A stretch of 64,000 bases of DNA. Origin: Maricaulis sp048270095 (GTDB lineage: Bacteria > Pseudomonadota > Alphaproteobacteria > Caulobacterales > Maricaulaceae). Below the pieces are notes generated by a model that did not search any database, had not been told where the DNA came from, and saw nothing but the letters and a program-made list of their open reading frames with translations. Below, piece by piece: positions 46,078 to 54,342 of this stretch (position 1 is its first letter; each line of letters starts with the position of its first letter). Position numbers and translations under genes: made by a program. The DNA lies in the NCBI RefSeq assembly GCF_048270095.1, contig NZ_JBLWTL010000010.1:1-64000 (forward strand), in the 5' to 3' direction.

Positions 46078-46761
46078 CTAGACCACCGCCCATTGGCGCA
46101 TCAGATTATGATAGATCCCGGTCAGGCTGTTGAGGCGGGGATCATTGTCGTCATGGTCCTGGCGAAGTTGCTGGATGGTGCGGTCGAGATCGTAGAGCAT
46201 TTCGCGCCGGGCGCCGTCCTGCACCATGCTCTGGATCCAGAAGAATGAACTGATACGGGCACCGCGCGTGACCGGGGTGACCTGGTGCAGGCTGGTCGCC
46301 GGGTAGAGTACAAGATCGCCGGCGGCGAGCTTGACGGGCTGGGCGCCATAGCTGGTTTCGATCACCAGTTCGCCGCCGTCATAATCCTCGGGCTCGGTCA
46401 GGAAGAGGGTGGCGGAGAGATCCGTGCGCACGGTCATGTTGGCGCGATCGACATGCATGATGGCGCTGTCGATATGGGCGCCATAAGTGCCGCCGCCGGC
46501 ATAATTGTTGAACATGGGGGGGTAGATTTTCTGCGGCAGGGCCGCGGAAATGAAGGTCGGGTGGCGGCCGAGAATGCCCACAATGTGATTGCCGAGCGCG
46601 ATCGCGGTATCGCTGTTCTGGTCGAGTTGGCGATTGCGCTTCACGGCCCGCGAGACCGAACCGGCCGACGCCTTGCCATCAACCCAGTCGGCCGGGTCGA
46701 GCCGGTCGCGCAGGGCCTGGACACCAGCCTTGTCGAGCACGTTTTCGATGATGATCAGCAT
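46078..46761 (-). CDS. PKHD-type Fe(II)/2OG hydroxylase (PiuC/YbiX-like)
   Basis: The 227-residue protein starts MLIIIENVLDKAGVQALRDR and has the PKHD pattern: NNYAGGGTYGAHIDSAIMH gives the HxD pair, LYPATSLHQVTPVTRGAR gives the distal His and 2OG-binding Arg. YbiX/PiuC proteins are found beside TonB-dependent siderophore receptors, as here. It is the last gene of the exbB-to-receptor unit, 97 bp after the receptor stop. The substrate is unknown; action on a siderophore is a common guess. Confidence 0.9.
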   Translation of the reverse strand: MLIIIENVLDKAGVQALRDRLDPADWVDGKASAGSVSRAVKRNRQLDQNSDTAIALGNHIVGILGRHPTFISAALPQKIYPPMFNNYAGGGTYGAHIDSAIMHVDRANMTVRTDLSATLFLTEPEDYDGGELVIETSYGAQPVKLAAGDLVLYPATSLHQVTPVTRGARISSFFWIQSMVQDGARREMLYDLDRTIQQLRQDHDDNDPRLNSLTGIYHNLMRQWAVV

Positions 46762-46858
46762 GGCAAAAATCCGGTACGGGCCGCGATGATGCCAGTCATC
46801 GGCAAGCCGGCTGCGGGTGTCAACCAGCGCCGGGGCGCTGGCCGACACCCGCCAGGGG

Positions 46859-49186
46859 TCAGAAGGAGGAGACGAGGGTCAGGCGGACATTGCGGGCATC
46901 ACCGATATAGGTGAAGGCACCGCTGCGATAAGCCGCCGTGTAGTAATTTTCGTCGGTGAGATTACCGACATTCAGCCGCACGCTCGTCTGCCCGGTGAAT
47001 TCCCAGGTCGCGAAGGCGTCGAGCACCGTATAGGCGGGGATTTCATAGCTGCCGCCAGCGGAATCGGGCTGACCCGAGAACATTTCGCTGGAATAGGTCA
47101 TGGCACCACCGAAGGAGAGTTGCGGCGTCGCCTGGTAGCGCAGCTGAAGATAGGCGCTGTTATCGGCAAAATTGCTCAGCGTGCCGCCGATCTGGGAGGC
47201 CGTGATCGATTCTGTCACTTCCGACGACATGAAGGCGGCGCCAAACTGGACGGAGAGTTCGTCGGTTATGTTGCCGACAAGACCGAATTCAATCCCGGTG
47301 ACCTGGTTTTCGCCGGTGTTGAGCGTTCCGAGCGCCTCATAGTCGCTGCCGACATTTTCCATCACATTGGACTTGGTGATCTGGAAGGCTGCCACCGTGA
47401 ACAAAAGCTGGTCGTCGTAGAAGCTCCACTTGCTGCCGAGCTCGATATTGAGGGTGTCTTCCGGCTCGCTCAGCACGACCTGGTCCGGCGTGCCGCACAG
47501 CCCGCCATAACCACAGCTGCCGCCGACATCGGATTCGCCGCCATTGATATTGCTCGACGTCGAGAGGCTCAGATAGATATTGGCATCGTCGGTGACGTCA
47601 AAGACCAGACCGATATGGCCATTCCACAATTCGTCAGAATAATCATACGCGGTTGTGGTGCCGGCCCGGGTCAGCCCATTGCTGTAGTCGAAACTGTCGA
47701 GGCGCACGCCGGCGAAGAGCGAAAGCTGATCGGTCAGCTCGACCGTGTCCATCGCGTAAAGCGAGAGCGTGTCGACATTATAGTCTGAATCCTGGTCGCC
47801 GCGGCTGATATCGCGGCCCATCAGCGTGTTGAGATCGGCGACCGTATCGCCATTGGCGTCGAGAATGCAGTAATTCGGCTGGGCACCGCCGCGGCCGGAC
47901 GTCACGCAATTGGTCGCCCCGGTATTGGTGATGTCATAGACGCCATTGATAACGCTGAGATCGGAATACTCGACGCCGAACACAAAGCTGTGCGACAGGC
48001 CCGCCAATTCGGTATCCCAGAAGGCATTGGCCTGGTTGACGAGATATTCCACTTCCTGCCAGCCCTGATGGGTGCTCAGACCAATGGTCGGCACGCCGGG
48101 GGCGAAAGGATCGGTCGCGTCGCGATCCGTGCCGCGTGCGCCGGTCGCGACATAGCCGTTGTCCGTGGTGCCATAGCGCAGCGCATTCTCGATCCGCAGA
48201 TTATCGGTCGCGTCCCAGCTGGTGCGGAAGGTGAAGACATTGACCGTGGATTCGAGGAAATCCTCGTTCTGCAGATAGACCGGAATATCGTCGACCGGCG
48301 CGCCGCCACCGGGAATGATATAGGTCCCCAGATCGGCATCGCCCGAAGCGTCGAGATAATAATAGTCGGCGACGAAGTTCAGCGTGTCGCTGGCCTCGAT
48401 AGCCAGTGAGAGTGCGGCACCATTGCGCTCACGCTCGGCCGGGCCGCGATCGGGCACTTCCTCATAGGCGTGCAGGAGATTGGCCCGCAGCGCGACCGTG
48501 TCACTGAGCGGCATGTTGGAATCAAGTGTGAAACGGCGATAGCCGTCCGTGCCGATGCCCAGCTCCAAATTGTTGAAATCATAGTCCAGGCCGGCCTGTT
48601 TGGTGATGGAGTTGATCGCACCGCCGGTCGAGCCGCGCCCGGCGAAGGTCGAGCTTGGCCCTTTGGTGATCTCGATCTGCTCGACCGCGAAGCTTTCGCG
48701 GATCGTCATGCCCGGATCGCGCAAACCGTCGACGAAGACATCGCTGCGCGCTTCATGGCCGCGGATGACATAACGGTCGCCGAAGGCATTGCCATTCTCG
48801 CCGGTGCCCAGCGTGATGCCCGGCTGACGGTCGAGGGTTTCGCGCAGATCGGTGGTGCCCGCTTCCTGCAACGCGGTCTGGGTCAGAACGCTGATGGTCG
48901 CCGGGGTTTCGGCGATGGTTTCGGTACGGCGGCTATCGCCGGAAATGCGGGCCTTGTAGGGCGCGCCGTCTTCCGCATAGGGATTGGTGTCGAGCGTGCG
49001 CTCTTCAATCCGCAGCGTGTCGAGCTCAAGCGTGCCTTCCTCGCCCGCCTGCTGCGCCATGGCCTGGCCGCCGAGCAGCATCGCCGATGCGCCCAGTGCC
49101 AGCATGGCTTTGGGGCTGCCGGCCTTGGTTGTGGTGGTGTGGCGCAAGCTGACGGGGCGCCGGATGGCGGGGGATGTTCGGGTCAT
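46859..49186 (-). CDS. TonB-dependent siderophore receptor (Fiu/catecholate type)
   Basis: The 775-residue protein starts MTRTSPAIRRPVSLRHTTTT, with an unusually long basic lead before the hydrophobic signal ending AMAQQ. A plug domain follows (ETLDRQPGITLGTGENGN, FVDGLRDPG, EITKGPSSTFAGRGSTGG), then a 22-strand beta-barrel ending LTLVSSF with terminal Phe. It imports iron-siderophore. It begins 17 bp after the tonB stop and is part of the same operon. Iron repression through the Fur-like site at 51507 is likely. Confidence 0.93.
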   Translation of the reverse strand: MTRTSPAIRRPVSLRHTTTTKAGSPKAMLALGASAMLLGGQAMAQQAGEEGTLELDTLRIEERTLDTNPYAEDGAPYKARISGDSRRTETIAETPATISVLTQTALQEAGTTDLRETLDRQPGITLGTGENGNAFGDRYVIRGHEARSDVFVDGLRDPGMTIRESFAVEQIEITKGPSSTFAGRGSTGGAINSITKQAGLDYDFNNLELGIGTDGYRRFTLDSNMPLSDTVALRANLLHAYEEVPDRGPAERERNGAALSLAIEASDTLNFVADYYYLDASGDADLGTYIIPGGGAPVDDIPVYLQNEDFLESTVNVFTFRTSWDATDNLRIENALRYGTTDNGYVATGARGTDRDATDPFAPGVPTIGLSTHQGWQEVEYLVNQANAFWDTELAGLSHSFVFGVEYSDLSVINGVYDITNTGATNCVTSGRGGAQPNYCILDANGDTVADLNTLMGRDISRGDQDSDYNVDTLSLYAMDTVELTDQLSLFAGVRLDSFDYSNGLTRAGTTTAYDYSDELWNGHIGLVFDVTDDANIYLSLSTSSNINGGESDVGGSCGYGGLCGTPDQVVLSEPEDTLNIELGSKWSFYDDQLLFTVAAFQITKSNVMENVGSDYEALGTLNTGENQVTGIEFGLVGNITDELSVQFGAAFMSSEVTESITASQIGGTLSNFADNSAYLQLRYQATPQLSFGGAMTYSSEMFSGQPDSAGGSYEIPAYTVLDAFATWEFTGQTSVRLNVGNLTDENYYTAAYRSGAFTYIGDARNVRLTLVSSF

Positions 49187-49202
49187 TGGGGTCTCCGGAA
49201 AA

Positions 49203-50033
49203 TCAGTTGGTGATGAGTGAAAATTCGATGGGAAGGGTGATGGTGAGCCGTTCAAGGCCCATGGAATCGGGAATGGGTGGCAGCGGACTGGCGCGCTGAA
49301 GAACCGCCAGCGCAGCCTGGTCAAGCCCGGCATGGCCGGAGGTTTCCGCCAGTTCGGCCGAGAGGACATGCCCCGCCCGATCAATCGTGAAGCGGACACG
49401 GACAACGCCTTCGACATGGGCGCGCATGAGTTCGGGCGGGTAGACGCGATGCTCAACGAGCGCCGCCATCAGGGCGCGGATATAATCGCGTTGCTCGCGC
49501 GCCGCGCGGCGGCCTTCGCGGCCGGAACGCGCGCCCTGTCTGGCGGACGGCTCCTGGCTGGTGGCCTCGCTGCTGGCCGGGCCGTCCTGCTGCGCAGTGC
49601 CCGGCTCGCTTTGGCCGTCAGTGGCTGTGGCGGCAGGATCTGGTGGCGTCTCGGATTCGGGCAGGGGCTCGACCGCTTCGGTGGGTTCAGGTTCCGGCTC
49701 CGGCTCCGGCTCCGGCTCTGGTTCCGGCTCCGGACGCGGTGGCGATGCCGGACGGACCGGTTCGGGGCGCAGCTCGATCACGTCCGGCAGAATCGTGTCG
49801 GACACGGCATCGACCGGCATAATCTCCGCCTCGACCGGTTGAGACCGGGGTTCCGGCGCCGGCGCGGGCGGGGTGAAGCGAACCAGATTGACCTGACGCA
49901 TCGCCGCCGGCGCGGCCGTTTCGGCACCCCCCTGAGGTCCGGCAATACCAGCGGGGGCGGATAGCAGGAGCACGGCCGTCAAACCGGCAACATGCAGCAG
50001 GGCTGCGGCAAGCAGGGCGGAGACCTTATCCAT
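49203..50033 (-). CDS. tonB: Energy-transducing protein TonB
   Basis: The 276-residue protein has a single N-terminal membrane helix (about 7-27), a long Pro-rich spacer with an uninterrupted Glu-Pro dipeptide run (about residues 97-115), and a C-terminal TonB domain (VEHRVYPPELMRAHVEGVVR then the GHAGLDQAALAVLQRASPLP segment). It passes proton-motive energy from ExbB/ExbD to the receptor encoded next. Its start overlaps the end of the exbD gene upstream. Confidence 0.93.
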   Translation of the reverse strand: MDKVSALLAAALLHVAGLTAVLLLSAPAGIAGPQGGAETAAPAAMRQVNLVRFTPPAPAPEPRSQPVEAEIMPVDAVSDTILPDVIELRPEPVRPASPPRPEPEPEPEPEPEPEPEPTEAVEPLPESETPPDPAATATDGQSEPGTAQQDGPASSEATSQEPSARQGARSGREGRRAAREQRDYIRALMAALVEHRVYPPELMRAHVEGVVRVRFTIDRAGHVLSAELAETSGHAGLDQAALAVLQRASPLPPIPDSMGLERLTITLPIEFSLITN

Positions 50034-50442
50034 CGACGGGTGTCTCGCGCGCGGTGATCAGCAAAACTCCCTGCGATCCCGCGGTCTCATAGGCCCGCAA
50101 CACCGCGTTGATGCTGGCACCAGGGGTCTCGGAATCGGCGAACAGGACACCACGATCTTCGACCAGTGTTCCAGCAATATCAGCGAGTTCGACCGCGTCG
50201 CCGCGAAAAACGAGACGGCCGTCAGCGGCGAGATAGAGCCAGTCGGCAGGGACAAATTCGACATCATCGAAACTGACCGCCTGGCTCGGTGCCATGATCG
50301 ATTTTTCGATCGGCGATTGCATACTGCCCGCCATCAGGAAAAAGATGAGCAGAAGAAAAACGATATTAATCAAAGGCAAAGCCGCCTCAACCGGCGGCCG
50401 GCGCGTCTCATGGCGCGCGATGAAATCGGCCCCGCGACTCAT
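50026..50442 (-). CDS. exbD: ExbD-like biopolymer transport protein (second of two)
   Basis: The 138-residue protein has one N-terminal helix with LPLINIVFLLLIFFLMAGS, where the acidic residue expected in the helix (Asp25 in E. coli ExbD) is replaced by Asn in the LINIVF segment. The periplasmic domain follows. It overlaps tonB (8 bp) and the preceding exbD (4 bp). The pairing of a canonical and an altered ExbD suggests a heteromeric stator; see the other copy. Confidence 0.88.
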   Translation of the reverse strand: MSRGADFIARHETRRPPVEAALPLINIVFLLLIFFLMAGSMQSPIEKSIMAPSQAVSFDDVEFVPADWLYLAADGRLVFRGDAVELADIAGTLVEDRGVLFADSETPGASINAVLRAYETAGSQGVLLITARETPVDG

Positions 50443-50837
50443 GGCTGTTGCACCGCGTCAGCCAGGCCGAAACTGACATCATGGCCGCGCTCGATCAGGC
50501 GGGTCTGAAGGTCGATGGCCTCGCCCAGTGTCGCCGTATCGGCGATGCCGAGGACGACCGGATTGGCCAGGCGCTCCGGCAGGGCAGCCAGTGCCGCATC
50601 GCAGGACATTTCGACCTGGCGCAGGCGGCAGGCGCCACCCCCGGCGGCGGTGATGATCCAGTTGTCCTGATTGTCCTGGACGGGCCCCGTTGTCGTCGTC
50701 ACGACCGTCATCGGAACTTGCTGATACTCGCTGAACTGCACCACAAGCATGAAGAAAATCAACAGGATGAAGACGACATCAATCAGCGGCGTCAGGCCGG
50801 TGGCGGGTTTGCGCCGTGTGGTGGATTCGGGGATCAT
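50439..50837 (-). CDS. exbD: ExbD-like biopolymer transport protein (first of two)
   Basis: The 132-residue protein starts MIPESTTRRKPATGLTPLID, and its helix reads LIDVVFILLIFFMLVVQF, keeping the conserved membrane Asp that carries protons. The periplasmic part has two Cys (GACRL, MSCDA). It follows exbB by 10 bp. Together with the second copy it forms the proton-driven stator with ExbB. Confidence 0.9.
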   Translation of the reverse strand: MIPESTTRRKPATGLTPLIDVVFILLIFFMLVVQFSEYQQVPMTVVTTTTGPVQDNQDNWIITAAGGGACRLRQVEMSCDAALAALPERLANPVVLGIADTATLGEAIDLQTRLIERGHDVSFGLADAVQQP

Positions 50838-50847
50838 GGCGCCGGCC

Positions 50848-51477
50848 CTAATTGGCGGAACCGGCGCGCTCGCTGGCGCGCAAGGCGTTGGAAATCCGCG
50901 CCAGAAGCGCATTCATCGCGATGCGGGCATTCTCCAGGCCGCGATCAAAATGGTGCCAGGCGATCAGCGCAGGCAAGGCCACGATGAGACCGGCAGCGGT
51001 CGTCAACAAAGCCTGCCAGATCCCGCCGGACAGGACGGAAGGGTCAATCTGGCTGCCCGCCATTTCGAGCTGTTTGAAAGCCTCGATCATGCCGAGCACC
51101 GTGCCCAGCAAACCCATCAGCGGTGCCGCGCCGGCAATCACTTCGAGCAGGCGCATGCCGGTGCGCAACTCGTTCAATTGCTCGGTTGCAAGAATCGTCA
51201 ACTCGTCGAGGATATCCTGACGCGGCGTGCCGGCGCGGCGCAGCTTGCTCGCCATTGCCGCCAGCACTTCATAGGGCGCCCGCGCAACATGGCCCTCAGG
51301 GCCGAGCGCGGCGGCGAGGAGGGCCTCGGTCCGGCGCGGGGTGAGGGGGAGTTTCGCCGCGGAATGGCGCGCGAAAACATAAAGAATCGCGGCGATCGAG
51401 ATGACCGATCCGACGGCCAGAATCCAGATCACCCAACCGCCTTGCACCAGCCAAACTGGAACCAGATCCATCGTCAT
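50848..51477 (-). CDS. exbB: ExbB/TolQ/MotA-family proton channel protein
   Basis: The 209-residue protein has three membrane helices: near the N-terminus (GGWVIWILAVGSVISIAAIL), the middle (APLMGLLGTVLGMIEAFKQL) and the third (SGGIWQALLTTAAGLIVALP), the last two containing the conserved TolQ/ExbB signature. It heads the iron-uptake operon. The 19-bp palindrome upstream (51507-51525) is the likely regulatory site. Confidence 0.93.
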   Translation of the reverse strand: MTMDLVPVWLVQGGWVIWILAVGSVISIAAILYVFARHSAAKLPLTPRRTEALLAAALGPEGHVARAPYEVLAAMASKLRRAGTPRQDILDELTILATEQLNELRTGMRLLEVIAGAAPLMGLLGTVLGMIEAFKQLEMAGSQIDPSVLSGGIWQALLTTAAGLIVALPALIAWHHFDRGLENARIAMNALLARISNALRASERAGSAN

Positions 51478-51506
51478 ATGCTCGCCCTTAACCTGTGGAT
51501 TTTGTG

Positions 51507-51525
51507 AATGCGAATAAGTCGCATT
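51507..51525. promoter_or_regulatory. Fur-box-like operator of the exbB-tonB-receptor operon
   Basis: AATGCGAATAAGTCGCATT is a near-perfect dyad (AATGCGA/TCGCATT around ATAAG). Read as 7-1-7 (TGCGAAT-A-AGTCGCA), it follows the Fur layout TGATAAT-x-ATTATCA with one break of symmetry. It sits 30 bp before the exbB start codon, so repression by iron-Fur is expected. Binding is inferred. Confidence 0.68.
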
Positions 51526-51629
51526 GACGGTCCGGGGTCAAGTCCGGTGTTCAGGGACGATCGCCATTCTGGCAGGACGGACAGGAAGGCAGGCCAATCT
51601 CCAATCGGGCTGGCATGGCCGGATCTGCC

Positions 51630-52367
51630 CTATTTGAGGGCGTAATATCCACCTTCAGGCGGCTCGAACGCCGTCAGCGGCCGTATATCAAACGGTGTCT
51701 CGGTCGCGTTGGCGGCCAGAATACGGTCACACCGGAAGACCCGGCACGCCGCTCGGAGCTTGTCGAAGGCCAGCACGTACCAGACTGGATAATTCAGCAC
51801 GAGATAATGTGCCTCGATCTCGCGCGCGGTCGTTTTGCCGCTCTCGGCCTTGTAGCGGATGCGAATGGCCGTCTGGTCGAGAAAGCCCTGGTGGAGCGGT
51901 TGAATGGCACGCAGATCGGCCGCGCCCATGGTGTTCTGGACTGTCGCTGATGCCGTGTATCCGATCAGTATTCTGGACTTCAGCCGCTCCACGCGTTCGC
52001 GCCTGTCGGACGAAAAGGACGCGATGAGTTGTCGCCTGATCGAGGCGAGATTGCCGAGAAAGAGCGGCGATTGCATCTGCTCGGCGACCGCGATGCTGAT
52101 CAGCAGATCGACCGCCTCGGCATAGCTGAGACTTAGTCGCCCGACGCCCCAGTTCCGGGCGATCCGGATACCACCTCCGCGCCCCCGGTCGGTCTCGATG
52201 GGGAGGCCTTGCTCGTCGCGCATCAACTGAAGGTCACGCGCGATCGTGCGGTCGCTCACCTGGTGCGCTTCGGCGAGGTCCCGGATCGTGCAAAAGCCCT
52301 CCTGCTTGAGCTGGGCGGCCAGAAGCTCGAGGCGTTTCAGGCGGGAATAAGAGTTTGTGCGGGTCAC
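51630..52367 (-). CDS. DeoR/YafY-type regulator with WYL domain
   Basis: The 245-residue protein uses the GTG at 52367 (VTRTNSYSRLKRLELLAAQL). The N-terminal winged helix-turn-helix is seen in FCTIRDLAEAHQVSDRTIAR followed by DLQLMRDEQGLPIETDRG. The C-terminal WYL domain has LVLNYPVWYVLAFDKLR with the expected aromatic/Tyr run. Such proteins bind a small ligand and control a neighbouring gene. It is divergent from the hydrolase gene across a palindrome that lies just upstream of its own start. Confidence 0.88.
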   Translation of the reverse strand: MTRTNSYSRLKRLELLAAQLKQEGFCTIRDLAEAHQVSDRTIARDLQLMRDEQGLPIETDRGRGGGIRIARNWGVGRLSLSYAEAVDLLISIAVAEQMQSPLFLGNLASIRRQLIASFSSDRRERVERLKSRILIGYTASATVQNTMGAADLRAIQPLHQGFLDQTAIRIRYKAESGKTTAREIEAHYLVLNYPVWYVLAFDKLRAACRVFRCDRILAANATETPFDIRPLTAFEPPEGGYYALK

Positions 52368-52376
52368 GCAACAAAT

Positions 52377-52393
52377 ATGACATAAAATGTCAT
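52377..52393. promoter_or_regulatory. Perfect 7-3-7 palindrome between WYL regulator and hydrolase
   Basis: ATGACAT-AAA-ATGTCAT begins 10 bp upstream of the regulator start and ends 88 bp upstream of the hydrolase start. Position and symmetry make it the probable operator of the divergent WYL/YafY-type regulator, which would both autoregulate and control the hydrolase gene. Confidence 0.7.
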
Positions 52394-52480
52394 GATCACC
52401 AATAAACCCCTCTGTGCTGCACCAACATATCGAGGCGGGACGCAGCCTGCGTCGCCTCGAGCCCACACAGAGGAAACGCA

Positions 52481-53425
52481 ATGTTCGATCCAACCGACAT
52501 CCCTGAACCTGTCATCATCCCGGTCAATGGCGTGGAGCTGGAAGTCTTCGAGGCCGGCCGGGAAAACGCCGGAAACCCGATTATCCTGTGTCATGGGTGG
52601 CCGGAGCACGCCTATTCCTGGCGGCACCAGATGCCGGCGCTTGCCGCGGCAGGCTATCATGTGATCGTCCCGAACCAGCGCGGCTATGGCCATTCGTCGA
52701 GCCCGTCCCGCATCACCGATTATGACATCACGCAATTGTCCGGCGATCTCGTCGGGCTGCTGGATCACTTCGGATACGCCGAGGCGGTCTTTGTTGGCCA
52801 TGACTGGGGCGCAATGGTCGTGTGGGGGCTGACCCTCTTGCATCCGGCGCGGGTGAAGGCGGTGATCGCCTTGAGCGTGCCCTATATGGACCGGGGCGAG
52901 AAACCCTGGGTCGAATTTCTTGAAGACCTCATGGGGTCTGACAATTATTTCGTCCATTTCAACCAGAAACCGGGTGTCGCAGACGCTGTCTTCGATGCCC
53001 ATGCGCATCGTTTCCTGCGCAATATCTTCCGCAAGAACCAACAGCCCGGTGAGCCGGAGCCGGGGATGGCATTGATCAATCTTGCAAGGCAGGAAACACC
53101 CGCGGGCGATCCATTGATGTCCGATAGCGAGCTGGCCGTCTTCGTTGAGGCTTTTGAAGGATCCGGCTTCACGGGGAGCGTCAACTGGTACCGCAATCTC
53201 GACCGCAACTGGCACATACTGGCCGATGCGGACCCGATCATCCACCAGCCCGCACTCATGATCTATGGCGATCGGGATGTGGTGCAAAAATCGCAAACCC
53301 TGGCGCATTTCGTGCCGAATTCGGATGTCGTGACACTCGATTGTGGCCATTGGATCCAGCAGGAAATGCCGGAGGAAACAACGCAAGCCATGCTGAACTG
53401 GCTGCAGCGTCTGCATGCCGGCTAG
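52481..53425 (+). CDS. Epoxide-hydrolase-like alpha/beta hydrolase
   Basis: The 314-residue protein has the oxyanion motif LCHGWPEHAYSWRHQ, the nucleophile elbow GHDWGAMVVWG with an Asp nucleophile, a cap region, an acid Asp in MIYGDRDVV and the C-terminal His in LDCGHWIQQEMP. An Asp nucleophile with HGWPE is typical for epoxide hydrolases and haloalkane dehalogenases; the cap Tyr pair of epoxide hydrolases was not verified. An AGAGGAAACGCA site precedes the ATG. Regulation by the WYL protein is likely. Confidence 0.87.
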   Translation: MFDPTDIPEPVIIPVNGVELEVFEAGRENAGNPIILCHGWPEHAYSWRHQMPALAAAGYHVIVPNQRGYGHSSSPSRITDYDITQLSGDLVGLLDHFGYAEAVFVGHDWGAMVVWGLTLLHPARVKAVIALSVPYMDRGEKPWVEFLEDLMGSDNYFVHFNQKPGVADAVFDAHAHRFLRNIFRKNQQPGEPEPGMALINLARQETPAGDPLMSDSELAVFVEAFEGSGFTGSVNWYRNLDRNWHILADADPIIHQPALMIYGDRDVVQKSQTLAHFVPNSDVVTLDCGHWIQQEMPEETTQAMLNWLQRLHAG

Positions 53426-53455
53426 TTCCCGGTGCGTCTACGGGGCAGGGGCGCT

Positions 53456-54160
53456 TCAGTTGCCGCCGCGGCGTGGTGTTGGCCGGCGCGCCGGGGTCAG
53501 CGCGTTCTGGCCCGGACGAATTTGACGGCGCGTTGGCAATCGGGACCTGTCGACCGGTTCGCCACGCGCCGCGGCCATCAGTGCCTGGAAGGTCTGCGCG
53601 AGCCCCGCCTGCGTCACAGCCGAGTTCTCCTGATAGGCCACGGCCCCGATCTGGGCGGCCAGGGCCTCGCACTCCTCGCGCGGGACCGGATCGCTGAACA
53701 CCCAGCTCGGGTCATGGCGCAGGTCGGCCTTCATGCCGATCAGTATGATCGGGGCCCCGGGCAGGTGGTGGCGAATTTCGGGCAGCCACCTTTGGGTCAC
53801 GGCCTCAAAACTGCTGCGGTCGGTAAGCGAAAAGCCAAGCCCGACCACGTCCGCACCCGGATAGGATAGCGGACGGACGCGGTCATAGTCTTCGGCGCCG
53901 GGCGTGTCGGTCAGTTCCAGCTGCGTCGGCTGGCCCTGATAGACGAGATGGGCGGTCAGGGTATCGAAACCGGTGGCGATGCCCTCAACCGGAAACCGGT
54001 TTGTCGTATAGGAAACCAGCATGCTGCTCTTGCCGATATGATGATCGCCGACAAACACCATCTTGATCATGGAGATGCCGGTGCGCGCGGATGCCGGGCG
54101 CGGCAGCGCCAGTGTGAGCGCGCTCGCGCCGCCAAAGGCCAGTAAGTCGCGTCGGTTCAT
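53456..54160 (-). CDS. Rho-family small GTPase with Tat-like signal and GTPase-dead substitutions
   Basis: The 234-residue protein starts MNRRDLLAFGGASALTLALP (Tat/Sec-like signal, cleavage near PASA at 25), then a Rho/Rac/Cdc42-like GTPase domain (residues 31-200). Motifs are P-loop GDHHIGKSS (38-46), switch I ATGFD (Thr63), switch II DTPGAEDYDRVRPLSY (85-100), MKAD (143-146) and NSAVTQAGL (179-187). Compared with Rac1, Gly12 is His40, Ala59 is Pro87 and Gln61 is Ala89, which are substitutions that block GTP hydrolysis. The Rho insert region is shorter by about six residues, and no CaaX box follows; the tail is basic and Pro-rich. An internal ATG (Met31) would give a cytosolic form but lacks a good ribosome site, whereas GGGGG lies before the first ATG. 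It converges on the epoxide-hydrolase-like gene. Confidence 0.88.
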   Translation of the reverse strand: MNRRDLLAFGGASALTLALPRPASARTGISMIKMVFVGDHHIGKSSMLVSYTTNRFPVEGIATGFDTLTAHLVYQGQPTQLELTDTPGAEDYDRVRPLSYPGADVVGLGFSLTDRSSFEAVTQRWLPEIRHHLPGAPIILIGMKADLRHDPSWVFSDPVPREECEALAAQIGAVAYQENSAVTQAGLAQTFQALMAAARGEPVDRSRLPTRRQIRPGQNALTPARRPTPRRGGN

Positions 54161-54314
54161 TGCAAGCCCCCGGATCTGTTCACAAACGTGATGCTAGCAC
54201 AGACAAGCCGGTGTTTTCACTATGAAACCGCCCGAAGGATCTGAGACGCCGCGATTGCAGTCCTGTCGCACTGAATGTCGGGCAGTCCAGTCTGGCCTGA
54301 TAACGCTCGTGCCA

Positions 54315-54331
54315 TGGAATTTTGAATTCCA
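54315..54331. promoter_or_regulatory. Perfect palindrome upstream of the Rho-like GTPase
   Basis: TGGAATT-TTG-AATTCCA is a perfect 7-3-7 dyad 155 bp before the GTPase start codon, in the otherwise gene-free tract. It may be an operator; no cognate regulator is encoded alongside. Confidence 0.45.
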
Positions 54332-54342
54332 CCTGAAAAGAC

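Noticed and set aside
45827..46093. 88-codon minus-strand frame in the gap between efflux and iron operons
   Set aside because: Basic low-complexity translation without start context; likely chance frame.
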